Assembly (NCBI GenBank): GCA_018335795.1
Contig: JAGXRP010000001.1
Span: 1-62,024, forward strand
Source: Desulfobulbaceae bacterium
GTDB taxonomy: Bacteria > Bacteroidota > Ignavibacteria > Kapaibacteriales > UBA2268
Length of the DNA stretch: 62,024 nt
Reading direction: 5' to 3'
Below are positions 18,443 to 28,973 of this stretch, piece after piece. Positions within the stretch are counted from its first letter, which is position 1; each line of letters opens with the position of its first letter. The notes below the pieces were generated by a model. The model searched no databases. It was not told where the DNA came from and was given only the letters and a program-made list of their open reading frames with translations. The position numbers and the translations under genes are program-made.

Positions 18443-19115
18443 ATTCTTTAAAATAATAATATATTGCTGTTTGTTATTTATGATTTTTTCAGTAGGTATT
18501 GTATTTATTTACAAATACGTTAACCCTCCGATGACTCCGACAATGCTCATTCGTGCAGTTGAAGCCATTAAAGAGGGCAGATTGCAATTTATAGAGCGTC
18601 AATGGGTTGATTATGATGAAGTATCGCCAAATTTGATTAGAGCAATAATCGCAGCCGAAGATGCAAGATTTATGACACATTTTGGTATTGATTGGAAAGC
18701 TGTGAAAGATTCGCAAACTTATAATAAGCGTCATAAAGGCAAAAAAAAGCGTGGTGCCAGTACTGTCACAATGCAAACTGCGAAAAACACCTTTCTAAAT
18801 CATTCACGTAATTATGTAAGAAAAGCTTTTGAAGCATATTTTACATATTTAATCGAAGCAATTTGGGATAAAAAAAGAATTATCGAAGTATATGTCAATG
18901 TAGTTGAATGGGGCGATGGTGTTTATGGTGCAGAAGCCGCATCTAAAAAGTTTTTCGGTAAATCTGCAATTGATTTGAGCCGAAGAGAAGCCGCTTTGTT
19001 GGCATCTGTTTTGCCAAATCCTCATAGATGGTCTCCTGCCAAACCTACGAATTATATAAATAAAAGAGTCGGTTGGATATCAGGACGTATGAATTCAGTT
19101 CAAATTCCGAGTTAA
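18432..19115 (+). CDS. mtgA: Monofunctional biosynthetic peptidoglycan transglycosylase
   Basis: 227 residues, GT51 family, polymerises lipid II into glycan strands at the outer face of the inner membrane. One N-terminal membrane helix (about 6-30). The GT51 motifs are in order: IAAEDARFMTHFGIDWKAV (contains the catalytic Glu, EDxxFxxHxG), RGASTVTMQTAKNTFL (usual GGSTIxQQxxKN, with the second position changed), KRIIEVYVNVVEWGDGVYG (second catalytic Glu in IxEVYxN) and REAALLASVLPNPHRWSP. No transpeptidase domain, and length fits MtgA. Sits directly before mutS with a 3-nt gap. Confidence 0.94.
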   Translation: MIGKFFKIIIYCCLLFMIFSVGIVFIYKYVNPPMTPTMLIRAVEAIKEGRLQFIERQWVDYDEVSPNLIRAIIAAEDARFMTHFGIDWKAVKDSQTYNKRHKGKKKRGASTVTMQTAKNTFLNHSRNYVRKAFEAYFTYLIEAIWDKKRIIEVYVNVVEWGDGVYGAEAASKKFFGKSAIDLSRREAALLASVLPNPHRWSPAKPTNYINKRVGWISGRMNSVQIPS

Positions 19116-19118
19116 AAA

Positions 19119-21758
19119 ATGATGAAAGAAAGCCAAACTCCTTTAGGAAGACAGTATAATCAAATTAAGCAAAAATATCCAAATACTATTTTATTATTTA
19201 GACTTGGTGATTTTTTTGAAACATTTGGTGATGATGCTGTAATTACAGCACAGGTTTGCGGTATTACATTAACTAAGCGCAATAACGGTGCAGGGGCTGA
19301 TACACCTTTAGCAGGTTTTCCGTATCACCAACTCGACGCTTATTTGCCCAAAATTGTGAAAGCAGGACATCGTGTAGCCGTGTGTGAGCAACTCGAGGAC
19401 CCCAAAAAAGCCAAAGGAATAGTCAAACGTGGCGTGGTCGAAGTTGTCACTCCGGGAGTTGCATTGTATGATAAATTATTGGAAACTAAAAGTAATAATT
19501 ATATTATATCCTTATATGCTAAAGACTTAAAGTCATATATCAAGCAAATCGGAATTGCAATTACAGATATCTCAACGGGAGAGTTTTCGGTCACAGAAAT
19601 TGAGTCCACTAAATTAAACGATGTTTTAGTAAGCCTCAATCCGGCTGAAATTCTCGTGAGTAAAGAGCAAAAGGACTATTTCGCCACAGAATTAACTGCA
19701 ATGAATTTTAAAACGGTAATGACTAAAGTTGAGCATTGGATTTTTGAATATAATTTTACTCTCGATATTTTACTCCGACATTTCAAAATTAATTCGCTTA
19801 AAGGCTTTGGAATTGATGAATTGAATTACGGAATTTCGGCTGCCGGAGCATTATTGAATTATGTAAGCGAAACTCAAAATAGCGTTATCGGGCATATCAG
19901 CACCATTAATCGCTATAATGTCGAAAAATATATGCAGTTGGATAAATCCACGCGACGAAATTTGGAAATACTATTTTCCCAAACTGATAATAATTCGTCA
20001 TCTTTGGTTTCAGTAATAGATAAAACAATCACTCCGCAAGGCAGCAGAATGATTCGCAAATGGCTGAGTATGCCGTTGGTAAATAGAGAAGATATTCTGA
20101 AAAGACAAAATTCTGTCACTTACTTTTACGATAATGATAATATTCGGAAAGATTTGCAAAAATTGATGCAAGAAATCGGTGATATAGAAAGGTTGATTAC
20201 CAAAATTTGCACCGCAAGAGCTAACCCGAGAGATGTTGTTTCGCTCAAAAATAGTCTCGCAAAAATTCCATTGATTAGCGAAATATTAAAAAGCAGTACG
20301 AATGCTGAAATAATTAATTTAATTAATAATTTTCTTAATACAGATAACGTTGTCGAGCTAATCCAAAATTCTTTTATTGATGACCCGACGGCGCAATTAG
20401 GCACCGGCAGAGTTTTCAGAGATGGTTATGACGAAGATTTAGATTCGTACCTCACCGCTAAATATTCTGCGAAAAAATGGCTCGATGATTATCAAGAAAA
20501 AGAAAAGCGCCGCACCGAAATACCTTCGCTTAAAGTTGGCTTCACGAGCGTTTTTGGATATTATATCGAAATTACAAATACTCACGTTAACAAAATCCCG
20601 GAAAATTATTCACGTAAACAAACCTTGCGAAATGCTGAACGTTACATAACCGACGAATTAAAAGAATTTGAAACAAAAATATTAAATGCTGAAGAAAAAA
20701 TATCTGAGATTGAAAATTCATTATTTAATCAATTAATAAATAAAATTGCAGAAAGTACAAAAGAAATTCAACATAATGCAATTGTAATTGCAACTATAGA
20801 CTGTTTGCAATCACTTGCTGAAATTGCAAAAATAAATAATTACGTCATTCCGGAAATCACTGATGACACTGTTCTGGAGTTAATCAATGCTCGTCATCCG
20901 GTCGTAGAGAAATTGCTCAAAGACGGCGAACATTTCACTCCAAATTCTACAGAAATGAATACTAAAGATAATATGATTCATATTATCACTGGTCCGAATA
21001 TGTCCGGAAAGTCTTGCTATTTACGACAAGTGGCAGTAAACGTTTTGCTTGCCCAAATTGGCGGATATGTCGCAGCTGATTCAGCCAAAATTGGAGTTGT
21101 GGATAAGATTTTTACCCGAATCGGGGCGCAAGATAATATAACTGCCGGAGAAAGTACATTTTTGGTTGAAATGCAGGAAGCCGCAAACATTATGAATAAT
21201 GCCACAGAAAGAAGTTTGATTTTGCTTGACGAAGTCGGTCGGGGCACTGCAACATTTGATGGTATTTCCATCGCTTGGTCTATCGCCGAGCATATTCATA
21301 ACAAAATCAATGCAAAGACTCTATTCGCTACTCATTATCACGAATTGAACGATTTATCTGAACGTTATAACGGAATCAAAAATTTCAAAGTCGAAGTCAT
21401 CGAAACAGGTTCCGACATAATATTCTCCCACAACGTCGTATCGGGAGCAAGTGATTACAGTTTTGGCATTCATGTCGCTAAAATGGCAGGCATGCCCTAT
21501 GAAGTGATATCTCGTGCTGATGAAATTATGGCAACGCTGGACGAAGAAAAGCATGGCAATGAACGCAAAAGCAAGCCCGATATGAAATCTATCAAAACTA
21601 CAAAACCCAAACACAGCGAAGACCAATTGGCGATATTTGAATTTCGCGATGATGAAATGCGTCAGCGAATTGCAGCGATAAAGATTGACCATCTAACCCC
21701 TGTTCAAGCATTTAATATGCTGGTAGAATTCCACAGAGAAGCCCTCAAGAAGCAATAA
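19119..21758 (+). CDS. mutS: DNA mismatch repair protein MutS
   Basis: 879 residues, full length. The mismatch-reading motif RLGDFFETFGDDA has the Phe-x-Glu pair that stacks on the mispair. Connector, lever and clamp regions follow. The ATPase domain has Walker A TGPNMSGKSCYLRQ (about 624), Walker B LILLDEVGRGTATFDG (about 699) and the THYHEL switch. The C-terminal helix-turn-helix-like tail (LTPVQAFNMLVEF) matches family ends. ATG at 19119 is followed by a second in-frame ATG. Gene order peptidase-lipoprotein-mtgA-mutS has nearly no gaps. Confidence 0.98.
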   Translation: MMKESQTPLGRQYNQIKQKYPNTILLFRLGDFFETFGDDAVITAQVCGITLTKRNNGAGADTPLAGFPYHQLDAYLPKIVKAGHRVAVCEQLEDPKKAKGIVKRGVVEVVTPGVALYDKLLETKSNNYIISLYAKDLKSYIKQIGIAITDISTGEFSVTEIESTKLNDVLVSLNPAEILVSKEQKDYFATELTAMNFKTVMTKVEHWIFEYNFTLDILLRHFKINSLKGFGIDELNYGISAAGALLNYVSETQNSVIGHISTINRYNVEKYMQLDKSTRRNLEILFSQTDNNSSSLVSVIDKTITPQGSRMIRKWLSMPLVNREDILKRQNSVTYFYDNDNIRKDLQKLMQEIGDIERLITKICTARANPRDVVSLKNSLAKIPLISEILKSSTNAEIINLINNFLNTDNVVELIQNSFIDDPTAQLGTGRVFRDGYDEDLDSYLTAKYSAKKWLDDYQEKEKRRTEIPSLKVGFTSVFGYYIEITNTHVNKIPENYSRKQTLRNAERYITDELKEFETKILNAEEKISEIENSLFNQLINKIAESTKEIQHNAIVIATIDCLQSLAEIAKINNYVIPEITDDTVLELINARHPVVEKLLKDGEHFTPNSTEMNTKDNMIHIITGPNMSGKSCYLRQVAVNVLLAQIGGYVAADSAKIGVVDKIFTRIGAQDNITAGESTFLVEMQEAANIMNNATERSLILLDEVGRGTATFDGISIAWSIAEHIHNKINAKTLFATHYHELNDLSERYNGIKNFKVEVIETGSDIIFSHNVVSGASDYSFGIHVAKMAGMPYEVISRADEIMATLDEEKHGNERKSKPDMKSIKTTKPKHSEDQLAIFEFRDDEMRQRIAAIKIDHLTPVQAFNMLVEFHREALKKQ

Positions 21759-21848
21759 TCTTTACTTTTACACACTAACACTAAGCGAACAAATATTCAT
21801 TGACTTTGAGCGTCAATTAATACAGTTTATAACCAAATTGAAAGGATT

Positions 21849-24401
21849 ATGGAAGGAAATTTTTCAAATAGAGTAAATGATGTAATAAGACTCAGTCGAG
21901 AGGAAGCAATTCGTCTCGGGCATGATTACATAGGTACCGAGCATCTTTTGTTGGGTATCATTCGCGAAGGCGACGGCATGGCTGTACGGATTCTGAAAGG
22001 ATTGGGTACAGATTTGTTTAAATTGAAAAAAGCTATTGAAGATACTGTCAGACAATCAAGTAATACAATTACTATTGGCAATATTCCTTTAACTAAACAA
22101 GCTGAAAAAGTACTCAAAATTACTTATCTCGAAGCAAAATTATTCAAATCTGAAACTATTGGGACAGAGCATTTGTTACTCTCGCTTTTGAGAGACGAAG
22201 AAAATATTGCTGCCCAAATATTATCGCAATTTACTGTCAATTATGATGTGGCAAGAAGAGAATTAGATGGCATTATGAGCGGGCAACCCTCATCAATGCG
22301 TCCGATGCAAGGAGCTGCTCCTATCTCTAAGAACGCGAAAGAGAAAGCTAAAACTCCTGTGATTGACAATTTCGGACGAGATTTGACTAAACTCGCTTTA
22401 GAAGGTAAACTTGACCCCGTGATTGGCAGATTAAAAGAAATCGAGCGCGTTTCGCAAGTGCTTTCACGTCGCAAGAAGAACAACCCTGTCTTAATTGGAG
22501 AACCCGGCGTAGGTAAAACTGCGATTGTAGAAGGTTTGGCTCTTAAAATCGTTCAGAAAAAAGTGTCTCGTGCCTTGTTCGACAAACGGATTGTGACTCT
22601 TGACCTTGCTTCACTTGTTGCAGGTACTAAATATCGCGGGCAGTTTGAAGAGCGCATGAAAGCCGTTATCAATGAATTGGAAAAAGCAAAAGATGTAATT
22701 TTATTTATTGATGAAATTCACACAATTGTCGGTGCCGGTGGTGCAAGTGGTTCGCTTGATGCTTCGAATATGTTCAAACCCGCATTATCTCGCGGCGACA
22801 TTCAATGCATCGGCGCGACTACCTTGGACGAATATCGTCAATATATAGAAAAAGATGGTGCTTTAGACCGTAGATTCCAAAAAATCTTGGTTGACCCGCC
22901 GTCATCAGACGAGACTTTGCAAATATTGAATAATATCAAAGATAAATATGAAGAGCATCACAGCGTAGTATACACTAATGATGCTATCGAAGCCTGCGTA
23001 CGATTCTCCGAAAGATACATCACTGACCGCATGTTCCCCGATAAAGCAATTGATATTCTCGACGAAGCCGGTGCTAAAGTGCATTTAGCGAACATAGTTG
23101 TTCCAAAAGAAATTTTGGAATTTGAAGAAAAAATCATTGACATTCGCTCAGAAAAAAATAACGTAGTCAAAAAGCAGAATTTCGAGGAAGCTGCCAGATT
23201 GCGAGATATGGAGAAAAAATTACAGAACGACCTCGAACTAGCCAAAATAGAATGGGACAGCAAATCCGGCGAGCAGGTTTTTCCGGTCACCGAAGAAGAC
23301 GTTGCAGACATTGTTGCTATGGTGACAGGTGTCCCCGTAAATAGAATCGCCGAATCTGAATCGCAAAAACTGATGAACTTATCTGATGATTTGACAAAAT
23401 ATGTTGTCGGACAAGAAGAAGCACTCAAATCTCTTTCAAAAGCTATTCGTCGTGCACGTGCAGGATTGAAAGACCCCAAACGTCCAATCGGCTCATTCAT
23501 GTTCTTAGGTCCAACAGGTGTTGGCAAGACTGAACTTGCTAAAGCATTGGCGAAAGTTATGTTCGATTCAGAAGATTCGCTCATACGTATTGATATGAGT
23601 GAATATATGGAAAAATTCTCGGTCTCGAGATTTGTCGGAGCGCCTCCGGGATATGTCGGTTACGAAGAAGGCGGACAATTGACTGAAAAAGTTCGTAGAA
23701 AGCCTTACAGCATAATTTTGCTTGATGAAATTGAAAAGGCGCATCCCGATGTGTTCAACATTCTTTTGCAAGTATTCGATGATGGTGTTCTGACTGATGG
23801 ACTCGGTCGCAAAGTAGATTTCAAAAACACAATTATTATCATGACATCAAATGTCGGAACTCGCGACGTCAAAGCCGGCGGGAACATAGGATTCTCGAGC
23901 AACAAAGGTGTTGATGATTATGCTCATATCAAGTCAACCATCGAAGAATCTATCAAGCGGTTATTCAACCCTGAGTTTATCAACAGGATTGACGATTTCA
24001 TTATCTTCCATCAGTTGACTAAGAAAGATATTTTGAGCATTATTGACATTCAAACAGATGCTCTGATGAACAGGCTTAAGGCTAACAAGATGAAATTCGA
24101 GTTGACTCTCGATGCTAAAGAATTCCTTGTCGAGAAAGGCTTCGACGAAAAATATGGAGCACGCCCATTGAAACGTGCTATACAGAAATTCCTCGAGGAC
24201 GAAATAGCCGAAATAATTTTAGTAGAAAATCTTGGTTTCGGTGCAGTTATTACTGCTGATTATGAAGCCGGAGCAGACAAGCTGAAATTTGAATTCACAA
24301 AAGGTGTGAGCCAAATTGATGAGAAAACTTTGCTCAAACCCACTATCAATACACCTTTCGGTGGCGACATTGATACAGATAACGACGTGAACAAAAACTA
24401 A
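21849..24401 (+). CDS. clpC: ATP-dependent Clp protease ATPase subunit ClpC
   Basis: 850 residues, HSP100 unfoldase that feeds ClpP. Two Clp_N repeats (about 1-145: [20 protein letters not shown] and [20 protein letters not shown]). D1 AAA+ domain with Walker [14 protein letters not shown] (about 216). UVR motif [20 protein letters not shown] (about 437-457), which identifies ClpC rather than ClpA/B. D2 has [13 protein letters not shown] (about 552) and the C-terminal D2-small domain [20 protein letters not shown]. In Gram-positives ClpC works with adaptors such as MecA; none is seen here. Ends in a strong terminator. Confidence 0.97.
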   Translation: MEGNFSNRVNDVIRLSREEAIRLGHDYIGTEHLLLGIIREGDGMAVRILKGLGTDLFKLKKAIEDTVRQSSNTITIGNIPLTKQAEKVLKITYLEAKLFKSETIGTEHLLLSLLRDEENIAAQILSQFTVNYDVARRELDGIMSGQPSSMRPMQGAAPISKNAKEKAKTPVIDNFGRDLTKLALEGKLDPVIGRLKEIERVSQVLSRRKKNNPVLIGEPGVGKTAIVEGLALKIVQKKVSRALFDKRIVTLDLASLVAGTKYRGQFEERMKAVINELEKAKDVILFIDEIHTIVGAGGASGSLDASNMFKPALSRGDIQCIGATTLDEYRQYIEKDGALDRRFQKILVDPPSSDETLQILNNIKDKYEEHHSVVYTNDAIEACVRFSERYITDRMFPDKAIDILDEAGAKVHLANIVVPKEILEFEEKIIDIRSEKNNVVKKQNFEEAARLRDMEKKLQNDLELAKIEWDSKSGEQVFPVTEEDVADIVAMVTGVPVNRIAESESQKLMNLSDDLTKYVVGQEEALKSLSKAIRRARAGLKDPKRPIGSFMFLGPTGVGKTELAKALAKVMFDSEDSLIRIDMSEYMEKFSVSRFVGAPPGYVGYEEGGQLTEKVRRKPYSIILLDEIEKAHPDVFNILLQVFDDGVLTDGLGRKVDFKNTIIIMTSNVGTRDVKAGGNIGFSSNKGVDDYAHIKSTIEESIKRLFNPEFINRIDDFIIFHQLTKKDILSIIDIQTDALMNRLKANKMKFELTLDAKEFLVEKGFDEKYGARPLKRAIQKFLEDEIAEIILVENLGFGAVITADYEAGADKLKFEFTKGVSQIDEKTLLKPTINTPFGGDIDTDNDVNKN

Positions 24402-24420
24402 TCGCTTTTTTAAAAATTAA

Positions 24421-24453
24421 AAATGGGGCAATTTATTGCCCCATTTTTTTTTC
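24421..24453 (+). terminator. Intrinsic terminator after clpC
   Basis: Stem AAATGGGGCAA / TTGCCCCATTT (24421-24431, 24436-24446) with a 4-nt loop and a T tract. Its core ATGGGGCAA is the same as in the fbaB/pta terminator. Confidence 0.92.
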
Positions 24454-24653
24454 TTAATAAATATCGGCATTGTGCGAGTGTATTAATCCATTTATTCAGT
24501 TTTGCAATCTTAACAATTTATTTGCATAATTATTGTATTTGTTTGATTTTATATTGTAAAACTGTTATTTTTGCTTATGTAACATTTTTAACAATTTTGT
24601 GTTATAGTACTTGAATTAGTTACAATATTTTATCATATTATGGAAAAAATAAA

Positions 24654-25529
24654 ATGAAGACTGCATTATTATCGATCATGTTGATTTTTCTTATTACACA
24701 CAATATCTTTTCTCAGTGTGCCGACGAGAATACTCTTTATTCATTCACATTCGATGGTAAATCATACGAAATCGTACTAAAAGCAATGACGTGGGCTGAT
24801 GCCGTGGACTGTTCAGTAGAACGGGGCGGATATCTAACTATTATCAATTCCTCCGAAGAGCAAAATGCTCTTTTCGATGCCATTGTTAATGGCGCCAAAA
24901 TTCCCTGGAATTATACACAACTGCTAACAGGTGGTGGCATTGGTTATGTATGGATAGGTGCTACCGACCAAAATGAAGAAGGAAAATGGATATGGGACGG
25001 CAAAAATGAAGGTATGGGAATCCAATTTTGGTCAGGTGAAGGAACTTCTGGTAAAGGTGATGGGAATGCAGTTGATAACGCTTACCATAATTGGGGAGGT
25101 AAAAGTACAGGAACCATTAAAGAACCGGATAATTATGGCGGAAGTCAACATTATGCGGGTCTTGCGCTTGCAGGATGGCCCCTTGGTACTACGATGCTTG
25201 GAATTTCTGGCGAATGGAATGATTTAAGTGGTAGTTCTCAGTTGTATTTTATTATAGAATTTGACGAAACATCTCACATTAATCACGAATTCGATGCTAT
25301 ATATGCCAAAATTCACCCCAATCCAAGTATGGGAGCAATTGCAATATCTACAGATATATCAAGTTATCAAGTACGAGTTATGAATTTGAATGGACAAACA
25401 ATTTATTCAAGGAATCATAACACATCAACTGCAAATATTGACTTGAAAGGCTTTCCTAATGGGGTATATTTAGTGCATATTTCAGATGGTAAAAGAGGTT
25501 CAATAATCAAATTAATACTCGATAAATGA
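24654..25529 (+). CDS. Secreted C-type lectin-like protein with type IX sorting domain
   Basis: 291 residues. Signal peptide MKTALLSIMLIFLITHNIFSQ. Residues about 22-205 form a C-type lectin-like domain: MTWADAVDCSVERGGYLTIINSSEEQNALF (helix region), VWIGATDQNEEGKWIWDG (the WIG and W-W core), EPDNYGG (the EPN-like sugar/Ca2+ loop) and GEWNDLSGSSQLYFIIEFDE (WND motif). The last 75 residues, from HPNPSMGAIAISTD to GVYLVHISDGKRGSIIKLILDK, are a Por_Secre_tail domain. It is likely a secreted or surface sugar-binding protein. The CTLD has the classic Ca2+ ligands EPD and WND, so sugar binding is plausible but not proven. Confidence 0.85.
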   Translation: MKTALLSIMLIFLITHNIFSQCADENTLYSFTFDGKSYEIVLKAMTWADAVDCSVERGGYLTIINSSEEQNALFDAIVNGAKIPWNYTQLLTGGGIGYVWIGATDQNEEGKWIWDGKNEGMGIQFWSGEGTSGKGDGNAVDNAYHNWGGKSTGTIKEPDNYGGSQHYAGLALAGWPLGTTMLGISGEWNDLSGSSQLYFIIEFDETSHINHEFDAIYAKIHPNPSMGAIAISTDISSYQVRVMNLNGQTIYSRNHNTSTANIDLKGFPNGVYLVHISDGKRGSIIKLILDK

Positions 25530-25602
25530 TATTAATATCATAATTTATTTGTTCGATTCTCGAGAATTTGTGGGGCGAGAAGTTCGCTTCGTACCTAATT
25601 AA

Positions 25603-25637
25603 AAACTTCGTTATACTTTAAAAGCATAACGAAGTTT
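25603..25637. terminator. Hairpin between converging lectin-like and tricorn-like genes
   Basis: Stem AAACTTCGTTAT / ATAACGAAGTTT (25603-25614 and 25626-25637), 11-nt loop, A-rich before and TTT after. It lies between two converging genes and may stop both. Confidence 0.7.
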
Positions 25638-25668
25638 AGACTAATGAGCAATTAATTAAATTAAATAA

Positions 25669-28600
25669 TTATTTCCCAAAATCTTTCTTTTTATCAGGGA
25701 ATTGCGGTAAAGCCGGAACCTTAGGCTTGGTGTCAGTTCTGAGCAAATCGAGAATTATCTCAATTCCTCGATTGAGTTGCTCATCAGTTCCCTGATATTC
25801 TTTCCAAGGGTCGTTGTCTACTACTATATCCGGCACCATACCGACATCTTCGAGCACCCATTTGCGGTCGGGGCTGAAGTTTGCTACCTCGGGTTTGCGG
25901 ACGTCGCTGCCATCAAGTAGAGGCAATGAGCCGTATATTCCAACTACGCCACCCCAGCTGCGTTTGCCGATGACTGGTCCTAAATTCAGACGCTTGAACT
26001 GGAAGGGGAAGAGGTCGCCGTCAGACATGGACTGCTCGTTTATCAAGCATACCATTGGTCCGGTCATGATTGCATCAGGATTTGTTAATATTTCATCCTG
26101 GTTACGACCGTATTTCACGATTGCCAATTCGCGTCGCAATCTTTCGATTATCATTGGAGAAACGTTGCCACCGCCGTTATAGCGGTCGTCAATTATCATT
26201 CCCTCTTTTTTCGTCTGCGGGTAGAAATAGCGTACAAACCAATTCAAACCATTAAATGGCGACATGTCGGGAATGTGGACGTAGCCTATTCTTCCGCCTG
26301 TCGCAGAGTCAACTTTGCGGCGATTTGTTTCCACCCAATCATAATAACGCAAATCTTTCTCGGATTTTAGCGTTTTAATATTTAATTTTCTGGCTCCATC
26401 ACGAGAGGCTTTGGAATTAATCTCAATTTCGACGAATTTATCAGCTTTATTTATTAATTCTGAAAATGGCGTGCGAGTTTGATTGAGCGTAACTCCATTA
26501 ATTGCAACGATATAATCGCCGTTATTAATGTTCAGCCCGGGTTCAGTCAAAGGTGAACGCAAGTTTTCTTCCCAGTTCATTCCTTCGTAAATCTTTTTAA
26601 TTCGGTAAAATCCTGAAGATTTGTCGAATTCATAATCTGCACCTAATAATCCGATTGGAACTGCAGCCACTTTCGGCATATCACCACCACTCACATAAGC
26701 GTGTCCGGCATCGAGTTCGCCAATCATTTCTCCTATGATGTAAGTCAAATCAGTACGGTGAGCGACGTAGGGGAGAAGCTGCTCATATTTAATTTTCAAT
26801 GAATCCCAATTATATCCGTGCATATTCGGGTCATAGAAAAAGTGCTTCATGTGGCGCCATGATTCATTGAATATCTGCTTCCATTCGGCACGGCGGTCAA
26901 GCATTACCTGCAAATCTTTAAAATCTAATTTACCTTCCTTAGTATTAATATTTTCTTTTAGTGATGAAATATAATAATCATCTCCTGATTTGAACAATAT
27001 TGAATTTTCATCATTACTAATAACATACTGCGAAAATTCTCCGACTTCTTTTTCCTCTTGCTTAACTGCATCATAATAATAGAACTTAGGCTTTTGTCCG
27101 GTAGCACTTCGAACAAAATACATTCGATGATTTGATGTAGGAGTCAGACTTGAATAATTTCCGGGTGCAACGGGAAATTCGAATATTCTTCTTTCAATAC
27201 CGTTAAAATCAATTTTAATAGGATTTTCGGAACTTATTTTATCTTTTTTCTTGGTAGTTTTTTTCTCATCGCCCATTTCTTCGTCACTTTCAAAAACTGC
27301 AAACGGATTTAGGGTTGTGTCTTGCAATGTAACTCCATATATTTTAGACATATCTGAATATTGAAAATTATATTCGAAAGCCCCAAATGATGGTTTGAAA
27401 TTTCTGTCAGAAATAAAAAATAGGAAACGTCCCCCGGGAGAAAATTCTACTCCGTAGCTGTTAAAGAATTCATTTGTAACGGGATAGCTTGTATTATCTT
27501 TAAGAGAATAAATATAAATCATTCCTGTTCGGCGGTCTGTATAATTTGTGTAAGCAATCCATTGATTATCAGGCGACCAATCAAAATCGGAAAAACTCCA
27601 AAATCTTGATTTTGCTATATTTGTCTGCTTTTTGCTTACGATATCAATATAATATAAATTGCGAGTATTATCGGACGAAATTAATTTTTTGCTGTCCGGT
27701 GACCATTTCAATAGATAACGATAAAAATTTCCATTATTAGTCAATTGTATTTCGCCTGTACCATCCGGCTTTACGATATAAATTTCGTCTGTACCGCTTT
27801 TGTCACTGATGAAGGCAATGAGTGAGCCATCCGGCGACCACACCGAATTTCTTTCGTGTATGCTCGGTGTATTAGTAAGATTTCTAATATTACCCTTGGA
27901 AGCAGGGACGGTGAATAAATCGCCTCTCCCTGTGAATAGTGCACGCGCACCGCTTGGAGAAATATCCACATTTGTAATCCTATCTTTGACGGGCACTAAT
28001 GATGAACGTAATTGAGGGAAATCCTCTTTAACTTCGATGTTGATTTGGCGGACATTTTCAGTCGCTAAATCCATTAAATAAATATTTCCGCCATTTTCAA
28101 ATGCGATATGATTTTTCCCTTTTGAAGGGAATTTGACATCATAATAATTAAAATTCGTGATTTTTCGAGTTTCTTTTGTATTCAAATCATAACAAAATAA
28201 ATTCATAGTAAAATCTCTATCCGAAAGATAATAAATTTTATCACCATGCCAAATTGGAATAATATCTTGGAAGTCATTGTTAGTAATGTTTTCGCTTTGC
28301 CCGGTGGAAAGGCCATAAATCCAGATTTCGTCAGCTTGACCGCCACTATAGCGTTTCCATGTTCTATATTCACGGAAAATCCTGTTGTAAGCCAACTTTG
28401 TGCCGGAGGAGTTCATTGAGGCGAATCCGCCACGAGGCAAAGGCAACTGAACGGGCAAGCCACCCGCTTTGCCGACTGTGTATAATTGACCGACAAGGAT
28501 ATTCCAACTATTTTGACGAGAACGATACAAAATACTTTCACCGTCCGGAGTCCATTGCATGATAATAATGTCGGGACCTTGCCGCTCCGCAACGTTTGCT

Positions 28601-28920
28601 TCAGTATGACTGTAAGTTAACCGTTGCGGAATTCCCCCGCTGGACGGCATTACGTAAACTTCATTGCTTCCGTCATATTCTGCAGTGAAAGCAATTTCTG
28701 AGCCATTTTGTGAAAAACGCGGATAGCGTTCAATTCCTTCGGAGCTTGTCAATCTGCGGGCTATACCGCCTAATAGGGGCACAGTGTAGATGTCGCCGCC
28801 ATAAACAAATGCAATGTCTGTTTCGGAAGTATTGGGGTATCTTAGTAATCTAGTGGGTTCAGCGAATAGTTCTGATGCGATAAAAAGCAAAATAGTCAGT
28901 GAAATAATAAATTTAATCAT
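25669..28920 (-). CDS. Tricorn-like S41 protease, secreted or periplasmic
   Basis: 1083 residues with signal peptide (MIKFIISLTILLFIASELFA). Two successive beta-propeller regions occupy roughly 25-660, shown by repeated blades such as PRFSQNGSEIAFTAEYDGSN, SVWSPDGSLIAFISDKSGT and FDWSPDNQWIAYTNYTD (TolB/PD40 pattern). A tricorn C1 domain precedes a PDZ domain (about 800-860, NNGDYIVAINGVTLNQ). The C2 peptidase core has GRIGYVHIPDMSPFN, RYNGGGNVSP and the nucleophile block NEQSMSDGDLFPFQFK (Ser about 962). Tricorn in archaea acts downstream of the proteasome; in Bacteroidota such proteins are secreted peptidases of unclear substrate. Length matches tricorn (about 1070). Confidence 0.92.
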   Translation of the reverse strand: MIKFIISLTILLFIASELFAEPTRLLRYPNTSETDIAFVYGGDIYTVPLLGGIARRLTSSEGIERYPRFSQNGSEIAFTAEYDGSNEVYVMPSSGGIPQRLTYSHTEANVAERQGPDIIIMQWTPDGESILYRSRQNSWNILVGQLYTVGKAGGLPVQLPLPRGGFASMNSSGTKLAYNRIFREYRTWKRYSGGQADEIWIYGLSTGQSENITNNDFQDIIPIWHGDKIYYLSDRDFTMNLFCYDLNTKETRKITNFNYYDVKFPSKGKNHIAFENGGNIYLMDLATENVRQINIEVKEDFPQLRSSLVPVKDRITNVDISPSGARALFTGRGDLFTVPASKGNIRNLTNTPSIHERNSVWSPDGSLIAFISDKSGTDEIYIVKPDGTGEIQLTNNGNFYRYLLKWSPDSKKLISSDNTRNLYYIDIVSKKQTNIAKSRFWSFSDFDWSPDNQWIAYTNYTDRRTGMIYIYSLKDNTSYPVTNEFFNSYGVEFSPGGRFLFFISDRNFKPSFGAFEYNFQYSDMSKIYGVTLQDTTLNPFAVFESDEEMGDEKKTTKKKDKISSENPIKIDFNGIERRIFEFPVAPGNYSSLTPTSNHRMYFVRSATGQKPKFYYYDAVKQEEKEVGEFSQYVISNDENSILFKSGDDYYISSLKENINTKEGKLDFKDLQVMLDRRAEWKQIFNESWRHMKHFFYDPNMHGYNWDSLKIKYEQLLPYVAHRTDLTYIIGEMIGELDAGHAYVSGGDMPKVAAVPIGLLGADYEFDKSSGFYRIKKIYEGMNWEENLRSPLTEPGLNINNGDYIVAINGVTLNQTRTPFSELINKADKFVEIEINSKASRDGARKLNIKTLKSEKDLRYYDWVETNRRKVDSATGGRIGYVHIPDMSPFNGLNWFVRYFYPQTKKEGMIIDDRYNGGGNVSPMIIERLRRELAIVKYGRNQDEILTNPDAIMTGPMVCLINEQSMSDGDLFPFQFKRLNLGPVIGKRSWGGVVGIYGSLPLLDGSDVRKPEVANFSPDRKWVLEDVGMVPDIVVDNDPWKEYQGTDEQLNRGIEIILDLLRTDTKPKVPALPQFPDKKKDFGK

Positions 28921-28973
28921 CGAAAATTACCGATTTATGTAAAAAAATATTATTTAGTAGTCGAAAAAAGGGA

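Noticed and set aside
24423-24614. Short plus-strand ORF after clpC
   Set aside because: It starts inside the clpC terminator and lies in AT-rich non-coding DNA.
25543-25600. Possible repeats around TTCGATTCTCGAG and CGAGAAGTTCGCTTCG between converging genes
   Set aside because: Only short imperfect arms; the clear hairpin is the one at 25603-25637.
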